DNA of 64,000 bases from Bostrychus sinensis (Eukaryota; Chordata; Actinopteri; Gobiiformes; Eleotridae), in NCBI GenBank assembly GCA_020698575.1, contig CM036245.1, positions 37,811,148 to 37,875,147 of the forward strand, in the 5' to 3' direction. The notes below the pieces were generated by a model. The model was not told the origin of the DNA and did no database searches. It saw only the letters and a list, made by a program, of their open reading frames with translations. Position numbers and translations under genes: made by a program. Each line of letters starts with the position of its first letter. The stretch's first letter is position 1. Shown here in pieces: positions 21,550 through 32,464 of the stretch.

Positions 21550-21828
21550 CAGCCATTCCCAAAGTCAAGAGTGTCGCAGCCCCCTTAAATTTTCAAAAAT
21601 CTCTTGTAGACCGCAACAATAAAACTTCACTCTTTTCAAAAGACCACCCCATATTTTTGACCAATAGATTTTCATAAAAATGTTAGAAAATTCACTGACT
21701 GATGGCAAAAAATGTTTTAAAGTAATACTTTTTAATGAGTGTATAACTGTACATTACAATTTCTTTTTATGTACATAATATAGACAACCTCCCCCAAGGG
21801 GCCCTGGATCCCAATTTGTGAAATGCTG
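21550..21828. mobile_element. hAT-like MITE, copy 1 of 3
   Basis: The left end is CAGCCATTCCCAAAGTC. The right end ends TTTGTGAAATGCTG, a decayed inverse. CTTTGGTG (21542-21549) and CTTTAGTG (21829-21836) match at 7 of 8 positions. Internal CAACAATAAAACTTC and GGGGCCCTGGATCCC blocks recur at 30309-30573 and 44737-44965. It is non-coding. Confidence 0.8.
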
Positions 21829-21836
21829 CTTTAGTG

Positions 21837-22849
21837 GTTCAATTAAAGATATGCTAGTGCTACTCTTATGTTATGTTAGGTGGGCTTTAGCATTAGCTGG
21901 TAAAAACTAGTAAAAAAAAAAAAAAAGTCCTTTCCACCAAATGTAACTCTCGATTAGTGAATCCTTGTGTGAGCTGCTGCTGGATGTTCCTTCTGTGGCC
22001 CATAATGACAAACACAGACTCCACACTCTATTCCAGCGTCCGCAGACACGCTTCACACAACGCTGCCCTCGCTACAACGGCTTCTGCAAATTACCAGGCC
22101 GCTGTTAAGGACTCATCAAGCTCCGCTGCAAAAAAAAAAAAAAAAAAAAAAATGTCTGGAGCTGCAGTCAGTGGAAGTGTGCTGGGAATACATTAGACCA
22201 GCATTACCAGTGTTCACTTCAACACACCAGCTTCTCTTATTTAGTGTCAGAGGTCCAGCTCCCCAGAGAGCCAGTGTACGACTTGTTTTATATGGTACAA
22301 TCCACATTACCTGCATGGAAGACAGCAAAAGAGGAGGAAACCATGGGAAAGAGTGGCATTTCTGACCTTCTCATCATGAATAATTGCGATCTCCAGCTGA
22401 CCTCGGTGACTTGGAAGAGGCTCCGGGTTTAAGGGCACGTGCCTATTCTAAAATAATGGGGGTGGGTTGAGTTGAAAGATCCTTTGAAGAGGGAAATGGG
22501 AGTGAGAAGAAGCACCCAGGTTTGGTTTTACAAGCAGGGTCCAAAGAAGAGCCATTAGGCCATGATGCGCTCAATAAAAGTGCAATAGGGAGGGGGGGGG
22601 GCAGCACATTTACATGAAGGGGGCTGTAAAGGGAGTCAGGGCGTGAGGCAGAGGGAATGGAATTACAAGACCATTACTAAAAGATGTGCTATGACATGCT
22701 TCTATACACAACCTGTCTTCCTTTTTTATATGACAGCAGAGTTCAGAAGTTGAAGAAGTTGTAATGTAAGTAAGGCGTAGCACAGAATGTCGTCTGTTAA
22801 AAGGGAACAGTGCATTACAGTGTGGTAACTAAAGAAGTGGTTGGACTGT
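21837..22849. other. Repeat-poor DNA; candidate conserved tract 21935-22650
   Basis: This is unique-looking sequence with retained CpGs (CCAGCGTCCGCAGACACGC) interrupted by poly(A) at about 22130-22152 and a poly(G) run at 22592-22601. Short frames on both strands show no gene structure. Confidence 0.35.
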
Positions 22850-23090
22850 AAGAAAAAGCCCCCTCTAACTCCCTCTGGAAAACTTGGCGATAAACCAGCC
22901 TTGGAAGAATGGGAGCCACGACCCAGTGTCCCCGAAGTCTCAAATTTACCGAGAAAGCGCCATGTTCCGGTTAGACATAAAAACAAGCTAGCAATGGCTT
23001 TATTCCTTGGATGTTTGTCATGTCAAAGGAGCCAAAATGCAATACCCCCACTACACACTTTGTCCAAGTGTGCATTTTCAGAAAGTGCAT
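22850..23090 (+). repeat. Unclassified interspersed repeat, copy 3 of 4
   Basis: CCCGAAGTCTCA, GAGAAAGCGCCATGTTCCGG, TTAGACATAAAAACAAGC, TAGCAATGGCTTTATTCC and TTGGATGTTTGTCATG match copy 4 at 23825 closely, more weakly copy 2. Confidence 0.6.
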
Positions 23091-23824
23091 GAAGTGTGCG
23101 AGCGCACAAGGGTCCAGGGGGTTTCAAAAGTAGAACTTGGACAGTCCATACTTCTTGGACACTCGTGTTATGTAAGGGTCTGTTTACACAACAACGCTGG
23201 AACAGTCATGCTGCCTGCGATTCACATTTACACAAAAACGCTGAAATAAATCAAACCGTAGTGCCCATTTTTGTCCAGCAAATGGCGCTATGAGCCCCGC
23301 AAATGCTCTACGCCGCATACTGAGTAAACAGCAGACGAAATTATAGCTCTGGTCTGTAACTTTCCAATTACTTTAGGATCTTGTGGTTTTCTGGAGCCAT
23401 TCTCTTAAAATCTTCAGTAAAAGTCAGTACCTATACAGATATTACTGACAGTTACTGGAGCCGTCTTTTAGTTGTTTGCTAAACTGCTGCTGGATGTATC
23501 TAACAGCTGGTAAGTTGAACATTTTTTCCACAGACAGATCAAACATGTCTCTAACATGTTAGTGTTGTTACCTGGACAATAGGCACATTCATTTAAAATG
23601 TTCTATCTGTTAATGCCTTCCTTTTCATTTGTGCCAGTTATCGCTCGCTGCTTAGAAACAAACACATCATCATTTGAAAATGAAATGCATTGTTGGTAAT
23701 AAACTTCAGCAAAGGTTATTTGGAAGTGTGCAGTAAAGTGTGATTCTGAACATTAAAGAGAAATGTGACACACGATGCATTATGCCCTTCAACATGAACA
23801 CACATTTGAAAGGCACAAATGGTT
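23091..23824. other. Unassigned DNA
   Basis: TAAGGGTCTGTTTACACAAC near 23174 looks like a Harbinger-type left end, but I find no partner. A near-CTCF core CCAGCAAATGGCGC occurs at about 23276. Nothing else can be supported. Confidence 0.3.
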
Positions 23825-24090
23825 GCGGGGTAAATAAAGCCCTCTGTTCCTCCTCCTGGCATATCTTGTCAAAACACAAGAAGACTTCATGAATGGGACC
23901 CCCGACCTGGTGCCCTCTCGGGTCTTGCGGAAAAGCGACACGTCCCAGTTAGACATAACAACAAGCTAGCAATTACTTTATTTCTTGGATGTTCATCATG
24001 GCAGAGGAGCAAGCGAGGGATCACATAAGGGGCTCTGTGAAGGAAAATTTGACCAAAACGAACAAAGTTGCAAACTTTGAATGCACTGGC
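23825..24090 (+). repeat. Unclassified interspersed repeat, copy 4 of 4
   Basis: GGGGTAAATAAAGCCC, GACCTGGTGCCCTC, GCGACACGTCCCAGTTAGAC, AACAACAAGCTAGCAATTAC, CTTGGATGTTCATCATGG and TTTGACCAAAACG follow the same order as the other three copies. It is the best-preserved copy. Confidence 0.6.
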
Positions 24091-24293
24091 AATTGAAAAA
24101 TGGCAGGTTCTGAAGCAGTATGGTGCGGCCCCTTCAGGTGATTAGAACTCTGATAGTGTGAAAGGAAACCACAGCCTTTAGATCCGCATCTGCCACTTGA
24201 GTCTCCAGTCTTGGTAAACAGACTATATGTGAACAAAGCCTGATTAAGTTGCTCATAATTTATCTGCTATACTGTATTTATGAATGTGTAGGC

Positions 24294-24930
24294 CTGTAGT
24301 TCCCAACCTTTTTTGTCTTGCATACCCCCTGGGCTTTTTGTCATACCCTGAGGACTCTCTCACGCATACGTGTTGATGAGTCTCCCAAAAAATCAAAATA
24401 AAAAATACAAAAATAATAAAAAAATAAATAATGATCTGTTTGCGTTCAAATAAACATATAAAATAAAAACATAAACTCCTGTTAGATTTGCTTGTTTATT
24501 GTTTAATTAATGTTGAAAATAAACTTAATTAAATCATAAAAATCTTAAAACTCATAAATACATCTACTATAAAAAACCTACAATTATTTTAATAACTCCC
24601 CTTTGAAACAAGCCATTAAACCTAATATTTGTGACCAAATATAATAATAAATAATCTTTTTCATCACTCACTGAGTAACTTGAGCTTGTCCTTCATAAGT
24701 TTTAAAAGGTCAATATGAAATGACCACAAATACTTTATCAGTGCTTTCTGTAGTTATACATGAATTGACTGAAATCCTTCTGACTAGCACACACAACCCA
24801 GAAGCTGTCTCTTTAATAGACAAAGATATACAAATGCCAGTTTGCTAAAGTAATGCACAAACAGCTTAAAGCACTGTGCAGAAATACCTGAAGGCTAGGG
24901 CTTATTAGCATTCTTGTTTCATCCCTTAAT
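24294..24930 (+). mobile_element. hAT-like element (CCCAACCTTTT end), right end unclear
   Basis: The left end CTGTAGTTCCCAACCTTTTT followed by CATACCCCCTGGG matches the left end at 54115-54636. GAGCTTGTCCTTCATAAGTT inside matches 42960-42980. The right terminus expected to read TTGGGAAACACTG is absent, so the right limit is approximate. Confidence 0.55.
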
Positions 24931-24952
24931 GGTAAACCGTACTGCTCTATAT

Positions 24953-25286
24953 CAGTGATTTTTCACATCAAGTACCACCTCAGAAAATATTTAATAAAGC
25001 ACAATCTTTAACAGACAAAAAAAGCCAAAATATTGACTAAACCAGGACAAAAACAGGACTAAATCATGAATAAACTAGGTCTAAATCATGGCTAAACTAG
25101 TTCTAAACCAGGGCTAAACCAGACCTAAACAATGGCTAAACCAGAGCTAAAAAAGGACTCGTCCCAACTAAAACAAGTCTAAAACAGGTTTAAAACTGAC
25201 TCTAAATTAAACTAAAGGAGGACTTGAACTGTAAAAGACTCCTGAGTACCACCAGTGGTACCTGTACTACAGTTTGAGAACCACTG
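24953..25286 (+). mobile_element. Minisatellite-bearing hAT-like element, copy 4
   Basis: The left end is CAGTGATTTTTCACATCAAG and the right end reads inversely CAGTGGTTCTCAAACTG. The flanks CTCTATAT and GCATATAT agree at 5 of 8 positions. About fifteen degenerate CTAAACCAGGA units fill 25030-25240. The right subterminal block reads GAGTACCACCAGTGGTACC. It is the clearest full-length member of the family here. Confidence 0.75.
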
Positions 25287-26205
25287 GCATATATAAAACT
25301 TCTGCTTCCTTTAAACAGATTTAGTTAAACCATGCATTCTCCGACCTTAGATGCAGTTATTAGAACTCTTAGTGAAACTCTTACTTCCCATTACCCAAAC
25401 TACAACTTGAAAACCTTGTTCCTGGTCTACAGTACTAGCAGCGGCCCCTCTGCGTGTCACCCCTGGGCCAATGTTTACAGACAAAATCCACAGGAGGTCT
25501 CCATGTGACAGAATGGATTTCAAACAGCCCAGACCCCCATTTACTGAGGTTAATTACTTGGTCTGGCGCCAAACTGCTCCAATTAAAGCTGCTTAATACA
25601 AACTTAAAGTGACTATAACTAATGCCTGCTAAATATTTATACACAGTTCAAACCATACATTTCTACAGTGGAAAAAAAAAAGACACAGGCCAGAGGTGGA
25701 CACTCTCATGCCCCAAGCTGTCCAGTGACATCACAGATCAGAATGGGACAGTGGTAGTAGCGCTTTACTGGAATCATTTTAACAAGTGCAGACTGACGGC
25801 CAAATTGAGGTCGATCCCCTCCCTGACCCCACCTTGTCCAGCAGCTAAATGCAGCCATAAATAAGAGACGGCTAATAATGACAGGGCAGAGGGGAGAGGC
25901 AAGCGTGTGGCTGCAACACCAGACTGAGGTTAAGACTGTTAAAGTCCAAAATAGATCTAACAACCATGACCTGACTGTGTTCTCAGCTGTGTGTGTGGAG
26001 AAAAGAGCCTGATTTATCCTATAGTTGGGTATTGGTCCATCATATTCTCTGTGACCTATGGTGGGTCTTGTGTTGTCAAACAGGATTAGCATTTGTAAGT
26101 TTTTAGATGCAGACCCCTGGTTAACCCTGCAGTAAATCGAACTCCGTCACTGGGCTGTTTGATCTGGACTTTTGGACAAATTATTAGATATGAAAGGTCC
26201 AGCAG
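25287..26205. other. Repeat-poor DNA; candidate conserved tract 25690-25960
   Basis: 25690-25960 keeps CpGs and unique composition (AAATTGAGGTCGATCCCC, GAGACGGCTAATAATGAC). The minus-strand 128-codon frame (25706-26092) has no domain I recognise and no splice context. The regulatory role is inference. Confidence 0.3.
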
Positions 26206-26519
26206 GCAGACACACACACACACACACACACATGCACATTTGTGGCCTGCTGGAGGTCATTTTGCAGGGCTCTGGCAGTGCTCCTCCTGTTCCTCCTTGC
26301 ACAAAGGAGGAGGTAGCGGTCCTGTTGCTGGGTTGTTGCCCTCCTACGGCCTCCTCCACGTCTCCTGATGTACTGCCCTGTCTCCTGGTAGCGCCTCCAT
26401 GCTCTGGACACTACGCTGACAGACACAGCAAACCTTCTTGCCACAGCTCACATTGATGTGCCATCCTGGATGAGCTGCACTACCTGAGCCACTTGTGTGG
26501 GTTGTAGACTCCGTCTCAT
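26206..26519 (-). pseudogene. Tc1-like transposase N-terminal fragment
   Basis: It begins ATG at 26517-26519 (MRRSLQPTQVAQVVQLIQDG), then an in-frame TGA at codon 24, then AVARRFAVSVSVVSRAWRRY and QYIRRRGGGRRRATTQQQDR. These are the paired-like helix-turn-helix region and the GRPR-like linker. In the family as I remember it the stop codon is CGA (Arg), so one CpG deamination explains it. No DDE residues remain. Confidence 0.85.
26210..26232 (+). repeat. (CA)n microsatellite
   Basis: About eleven CA units at the broken end of the Tc1 element. Confidence 0.95.
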
Positions 26520-26816
26520 GCTACCACTAGAGTGAAAGCACCACCAGCATTCAAAAGTGACCAAAACATCAGCCAGAAAGCATAGGAACTGAGAAGTGGT
26601 CTGTGGTCACCTCCTGCAGAACCACTCCTTTATTGGAGGTGTCTTGCTAATTACCTATAATTTCCACCTGTTGTCTGTTCCGTTTGCACAACAGCAGTGA
26701 AACTGATGTCAATCAGTGTTGCTTCCTAAGTGGACAGTTTGATTTCACAGAGGTGTGACTGACTTAGAGTTACATTGTGTTGTTTAAGTGTTCCCTTTAT
26801 TTTTTTGAGCAGTGTA

Positions 26817-27560
26817 TTTTTTTTTTTTTTTTAATAAACCTGCCAGTTTTAGCACTTGTGTCTTGTATTTACTGACCAATTTACATATAGTTTTGGTTAT
26901 GCCTTTGGGCCAAAGACTTGAATAAGTTCATAAGATTAATAAGTCACTTAAATAAGTTAATAAAGTAGTTCATAGATAATATATAAATTAAATTAATTGT
27001 AAAAGCTGTTAAAAAAGTAAAAGCATAGGTTTTGGAAATTAGACAGAATAATATGTCTGTACATTGAAGGATCTTTGTATCATCAGTTGATTATGGTTAG
27101 ATGCAGAGTGAGTGTGCTTTCAAAAGTGTGATCTTCAACATCATTCTCAAAAACCAGCTTGTGTTCATGACAAAGTCATGTCTGGAGTAGCTCATAAACA
27201 CACTGAATGTGCTGTAAGCATTTGTGGGTTGGGAAACCTTCTCCTTTGTGCATATAAATTTGTTATGGAGCACCAAAAAGAGGTTGTAATTTTTACAAAG
27301 CTTAATACTGTAAACATGTACTGTTCCCTACTGGTGAAGCTAATGCTCCCATATTATGTACCACTTGTATTTAAGCTAGCTATTTGTATTGAGTGTCACA
27401 CACTGTAAGTATAGCTGGCCATTTTGATTTTATTTTTTTTCTGTGCATTTCAGTTAAAAAATATAAAATTACATAAAGGAGAAGCTCCAAAATGAGAAAA
27501 GCAAGCCTTGTGTGGAGCCTTCTTTAATTTTTTCGCTGGCTGTCTAGATACACATAGTTA
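26817..27560. other. AT-rich DNA, nothing assigned
   Basis: Poly(T) at 26817-26832 follows the Tc1 end. A 98-codon plus-strand frame at 27112-27408 has no recognisable domain. Confidence 0.35.
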
Positions 27561-27599
27561 ACAAGTTGCACATAGTGCACATATTTTCACTTTTACCCC

Positions 27600-27960
27600 T
27601 TTTTTTTCCCTTACAGCAGTGTGGCCTAACCCCAGTTAGTCCAGTCGGCCCATACGCAGCAGAACTCCTTGACCGAGGTATTACATTTCCCCCTCACCTC
27701 ATCACTGCAGCTCACAATGAGAGCCGCAGCTTGATAGGGGCCCACATCTCATCCGGGGCCCTGCTCTGCACCGGCCCTTATCAGCACCGAAACACATTTC
27801 TAGCTCGGCCTCCATCTTTTTTTACGGTGTACTCCAGGCCTGCTGACAGTGGACTCTCTGGGCTTAACCCGGACTTACCCAACCCCCTCCTGCTCCCCTT
27901 CCTCCCCTCCCCCCTGGCCCTCTTCTCAACACCAGATCAGGGCCCCTAGACAAGACAAGG
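27600..27960 (+). other. Candidate exon or conserved non-coding tract
   Basis: A long pyrimidine tract ends in TTACAG (AG at 27616-27617). From there an open frame of about 110 codons runs to TAG at 27947-27949. The sequence is GC-richer than its surroundings and non-repetitive. The predicted peptide (VGPYAAELLDRGITFPPHLI early, then Pro/Leu-rich) matches no family I know, and no donor or partner exon is evident. A conserved non-coding element is at least as likely. Confidence 0.25.
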
Positions 27961-28570
27961 CAAGACAGTGGCTCCTCTACAAAGGTTGTATTTACTGAGC
28001 CTGTCGAGTTATTAAACTTTAATCCAGCTAAGAAGAGCATATTCTGGCAATGAATTATAGATGACGCAGGTTAGTCTCTCCGATATGACCTCCATTCCAG
28101 CAGATCCATGGCGGGGGGCTTTCATAAACTGCTATGAAGACGCTGGCGGCACCTAGATGGAATTTCAAATATATGACTGAAAGATATAGAAAGGTAATCT
28201 GGATCTGTGGGTCATGGCTGGGCGCAGAGCATAAGTGCATTGTAAATATTCTGCTCAGTTATGAAATGGGTGGAGTTAATGTGGTCACATGAGGCATTTC
28301 ATTTGTTTAGTCTTCAGGGAGCTAAAGGGAATTGCCACTCGCCCATCTGGTGAGAACTGGCAGAGGACGCTAAATGAGTTTGAACAGTCAGCAGAGACCA
28401 ATTGTCCTTTTTCTAAAATGATATTGTTCCCTCCAGAGACGAGCGATTTTGTCTGTCCTTCCAAACAGCCATATGATCACTGTGTTTGAGGTAAATATGA
28501 AGCCAGATATTTGAACAAAAAGAAGGATCATAATGTGTCAAAATAACATAAAAATGACCATAACTGTTGC
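27961..28570. other. Repeat-poor DNA
   Basis: Unique-looking sequence with scattered CpGs (GCATTTC to GAGACGAGCG, 28290-28450) and no gene structure. It may be part of the same candidate regulatory block as 27600-27960. Confidence 0.3.
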
Positions 28571-29534
28571 TTAACCTTCATCCTACCAACCTGTTTTACA
28601 TACACAGATTACTGAGTGGGGTCACCTTGTACCCCACAGATAAAAATCTGTAAAAAAAAAACAAAAAAACAAAAACAAAAGAAAAACACAAACAAACAAA
28701 AAAAAAAAAAAAAAAAAAAAGAAAAATACTGCAATTTTTTCTCATTATTAGAGATCTGTTAATTGTTATTTCAAGTTAAAAAAAAAATATTTGAAAATTC
28801 ATATTTTGATTAATTTGCATAATTTTGCATGCTTTATGGGAGGAGCAATCCACAATATTATCAATATTAAACAGAGCTCATTTACAACTCTTCATTCTGA
28901 TGTGGTTTATGCTGCAGACAGTTTTCTGAACAGGCTGCATGTGTTTGGTTGCTTGTGGCTCCTGTAGGGGGCGCTCTAATAGTATGGTTCTTGGGGGCAG
29001 GACTGTCCATTCTGTGTAGGACCAGAGCAGGACCTGGGGGACTTCACACCTAGTCCTTGCTCAGTCCAGACTCTGTCAGAACTTTGTTTTTAGTGATTCT
29101 AAAAATTATTTTTATTTTAAAGAACAGTTTTCTGCCTGAGTCAGAGCCCAGAGTGAGGCCTGTATTCTGACCACAGAGGCCTCTTTGTTGTGTGTGGACA
29201 GTGTGGTCCTGTAAGCCCTGGTAAAACAGGACAAACTTAAAAATGACAATGTGCCCCTAACCGCCCTCTAGTGTTTTACACATCAAATAATGATGTTTTG
29301 GAAAAGAAAATCTAAAGTGATAAAAAAACATTAAAAATACACAGGTGAAAATAAATACATTTGACTGGGTAATTAGTGAAGAAAGAAATTTCATCAGAAA
29401 CCAAAAACAACTATATGAAGTCGCAGACAACAAATAGTGCGGCGAAGTCATGAAAAATCATATCAAATCTGACATATGACAAAAAATGTACACCCGAGGT
29501 CACCTTTTATCCCACTTGGTCGTATGAGGGTTAA
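28571..29534. mobile_element. piggyBac-like element with TTAA ends
   Basis: The left end is TTAACCTTCATCCTACCAAC. The right end reads inversely TTAACCCTCATACGACCAAG, so the termini agree at 16 of 20 and begin with TTAA (28571-28574 and 29531-29534). Subterminal GGTCACCTTGTACCCCAC and GGTCACCTTTTATCCCAC are also related. No transposase frame is seen in its 964 bp. A related right end occurs at about 40735-40753. Confidence 0.75.
28648..28722 (+). repeat. A-rich low-complexity tract
   Basis: Poly(A) with interspersed C and G, inside the piggyBac-like element. Confidence 0.9.
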
Positions 29535-29679
29535 AGGATATAAAAGTCACTGAAAGATCCAAACTGTAACCTATAACAACTTGATGATTAAATCAAATCC
29601 AGCCTTTAAAAAAAAAAAAAAAAACATGGAGATGGTCACAATCCACCAATATTTGTTTTTTTGATAACTTAATATAATG

Positions 29680-29835
29680 TATATGTGGAAAATGTCTTCT
29701 TTTGGGGAGCTGTCACTTTGACTTTGCAGAGAACGCTTGGATTTGATGTATCTCGCCCCCTGCTGGTAACGGAGGGGAATGGAGCATAAAATGGCTATTT
29801 AGCACAGCTATTAGTAACATGATGCTAACAGATAA
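29680..29835 (+). repeat. Interspersed repeat, copy 3 of 3
   Basis: TATGTGGAAAATGTCTTCTT, GGGGAGCTGTCACTTTGAC and CGCCCCCTGCTGGTAACGG align with copies 1 and 2. The minus strand here gives a near-perfect CTCF core (29753-29766). Confidence 0.55.
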
Positions 29836-30308
29836 ATAAATGACCTGACTGCTTTGTGGTGATGGCAATGCAAGCATTGAAATGAACAGAATGAGTCCAG
29901 TGTATGGGCTTTAGATATACACAAAAGCACTTCCTGGTTTCACGTCAATAGAGCTGTGAGACCAAGTGTTTTCAGCTCTTGAGAAAGAGACAGTGTCAGC
30001 ATATAGGACTGCCTTAACATGAGTGAATAAAATACTACTCCATGTCTGTTTATTATAACATGGTTAAAAGCTCAAAAATGTTAATTTAGCGGAATCCATG
30101 GGGATTCAGTCAGACTCACAATAAGCCTGGAGCAAACATCAGCTCTTGATTTGGGAATATTTATCAACTTTTTGTTTTTGTTGTTTTTTCCAACAGTGCC
30201 TCTCATTGGAGTGGGCCAGCATATTACAATCATTATTAATAAATTCAACATGATGCCTTAAGTTCTTGTATTTTCACAGATGATTCATTTAACAGAATGT
30301 GACTAGAT
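29836..30308. other. Unassigned DNA
   Basis: No feature that I can support. Confidence 0.4.
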
Positions 30309-30573
30309 AAGCCATTTACAAAGTCAAGCCTGTCGTGCCCCCCTTAAATTTCCAAAAATCACAACAATAAAACTTCCCTCTATTCAAAAGACCATGTTGT
30401 GTTTTTCTCCATAGATTTCTATAAAAAAAAAAAAGTTACAAAAAACACTGACTGCTGGCTAAAATTTGTGTACTTCATTTCAAACTCAGTTTTTTTTATG
30501 TGCCTAATAAAGATAGCCTCTAGGGCCCCCCTTCAGTACCTTTGTGGCCCGAACCCCACTTTGGGAACCACTG
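30309..30573. mobile_element. hAT-like MITE, copy 2 of 3
   Basis: The left end AAGCCATTTACAAAGTC (first base changed from C) and the right end CACTTTGGGAACCACTG are near inverse complements. The flanks GACTAGAT and AATTTGAT agree at 5 of 8. Internal blocks CAACAATAAAACTTCC and GGGCCCCCCTTCAGTACC are shared with copies 1 and 3. Confidence 0.75.
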
Positions 30574-31480
30574 AATTTGATTATCAAACAGTTCTCCAAA
30601 AATCAAGGCAAATGTTCGGTACAGTACTTCAACTTCAAAACTGTAAAAGTGACATTGCAAAACATTACCACTCGGCCAAAACCTATGATTTCTCTCCAAC
30701 AGTATCTCCACACTCACAGCTGAGGTCAGAGCGTGTTCATGGTGATTCTCTCCAGTCCATGTCCAAGAGTCAGGCCTCTCATTACCACAGACTCCTCCTG
30801 CTTCTCCTAAATTGTAGACCACAGACGTTTTCCTTCCTGATTCTACGATAATGGCTTCCAGGGTCATCATTATCAAGCACATAGGACCTACATCACCGCG
30901 TATTTTACAGCCCTCCAGACAGCTGCTCCAGAGCTCCCCCTCCACAACCCTTCTGAAGAGCCCGCCTTTTCCCCGCCGCACTAATCCTTTGCTGTCCAGA
31001 GCCCAAGTATTTATGGAAAGTAAACATCTCGCAGCTGTGTCTGTGCGGCACAAAAGACAGATTGCCAAGCCCATCGTAATAGCTTAGGAATAAAAAAATA
31101 AAAATAAAAAAAACATCCACATCTTCACCACTTCATTGACTCAATTTGGAAAAGAAAAATCATACTCAAGAAATGCGGTGCAACCAGATGCGTGATTGTC
31201 TGCTGGCGGTGCCTTGATGGATATTGGAGAGGCACCAGAGAGAAGCAGCAGGTAGGCGTCATCTTCAACAATGTGGAAGCAAACACGGTAATTGCGTGGT
31301 AGCAGAATGGGATTGTGGGTAAATGGCAGGTGGTTATGATAAGTGGCGGGGCTTTTGTGGCAGCAGCCCATCCATGCGCTCTGTTAAAGGTGCGAGGCGA
31401 TTACAGCCGCAGCGTTGTCTCATAGTTGCCCGGTGGGGGGAAAAACATGATGGCCGCCATTATCTTTGCAATGTTGCATG
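30574..31480. other. Candidate conserved non-coding DNA
   Basis: A long repeat-free stretch with retained CpGs (TCACCGCGTATTTTACAG, AAGTGGCGGGGCTTTTGTGG, GGCGATTACAGCCGCAGCG) and a TAATCC motif near 30980. Frames of 150, 184 and 78 codons overlap here on opposite strands. The longest (minus, 30520-31074) runs into the hAT-like MITE at its 3' end, which argues against a real gene. Confidence 0.35.
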
Positions 31481-31674
31481 GCTCCTAACAGTTGGATTGT
31501 GTTTAGACAAAAACATTTTTCTTTCTTTCTTTTTGTATTTTTAATCATATTAGTTTTCACACTGGGTGGCTTACATTGTGGGAAATACAAATGCAGGTGT
31601 TCCTTTCTCCATAAAACACATGTATGTAAATGGTGGTATGGGTGAATGGTGAAACTAAAATTGCCCATTGTAAA

Positions 31675-32090
31675 ACCAGCTCTAAATTGGGTCTAAATCA
31701 GGACAAAACCGGGCCTAAACCAGGAATAAATTGGGCCTAAACCAGCACTAAACAGAGCCTAAACCAGGACCGGAATGGGTCTCAACCAGGAAAAAACTGG
31801 ATCTAAACCAGGACTAAACTGGGCCTAAACTAGGACAAAACCATTGCTAGACTGGACTTGACCCATTGGAAAACTGGACCTGAGCCATTTCAAACCTAGA
31901 CCTCAACCTTTACTAAACTGGACCTGAAAACAATACTAAACTAGACATAAATTAGGACTAAACTGGACCTAAACCAAGACTAAACTGAGCCTAAACCAGG
32001 ACTAAGTAGAGAAGGAACAAACCTTTGTTTGAAACGGCCTGCCCCAGGACTAGATCTGGGACTGAACTAGTCCTAAACCAGGTCGAAGGT
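31675..32090 (+). repeat. Degenerate 11-bp minisatellite, longest locus
   Basis: About 38 imperfect units alternate CTAAACCAGGA and CTAAACTGGGC types (for example GGGCCTAAACCAGGA), with a diverged CTGGACCTGA subset at 31850-31940. The hAT-like right end expected for this family appears only at 34407, beyond about 2.2 kb of other sequence, so the original element may have been split by later insertions. Confidence 0.85.
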
Positions 32091-32464
32091 GTACATTTAT
32101 TGGACAATATTATTCGTTCTCCAGTGGGTTTTCAGACGTATTTAGACATTGGCAGACGGTGCTAGCTGTTTCAAACATGTTAAAAATTTTCAACGGCCAG
32201 CTTCCGATAGTGGTTCTCATGTTACTCTGGCGTTTTTTTTTTTTTTTTTGACAGTTTCACCGTTACTTGGAAAGATGGTGTTTTTTATACTTTTATGGCT
32301 GTTGGGCAGGCAGACAGCTCGTCCATGTCCAGCCACAGAATGCACCATATGTCTATGAAACGGTGAAGCCAACAAGAAAACAGCTGAAAAACGTTGAACA
32401 TTCACTTAACAAATACATGAGCACCTGATCTCAGGCCAAAGATAGTCCTCTTAATGGTAGAAAA

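Larger units (their letters stand above)
26206..26816 (-). mobile_element. Tc1-like transposon, 5' half only
   Basis: The right end reads inversely TACACTGCTCAAAAAAATAA, starting with the TA target at 26815-26816; this is the end of a widespread fish and frog Tc1 family. The minus strand then carries the transposase start. The element stops at the (CA)n run near 26210, so the catalytic domain and the other inverted end are missing. Confidence 0.9.

Noticed and set aside
25706..26092. 128-codon minus-strand gene
   Set aside because: No domain, splice context or codon pattern supports it, and the opposite strand is also partly open.
30399..30851. 150-codon plus-strand gene
   Set aside because: Its first third lies in the hAT-like MITE 30309-30573. 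It has no recognisable protein features.
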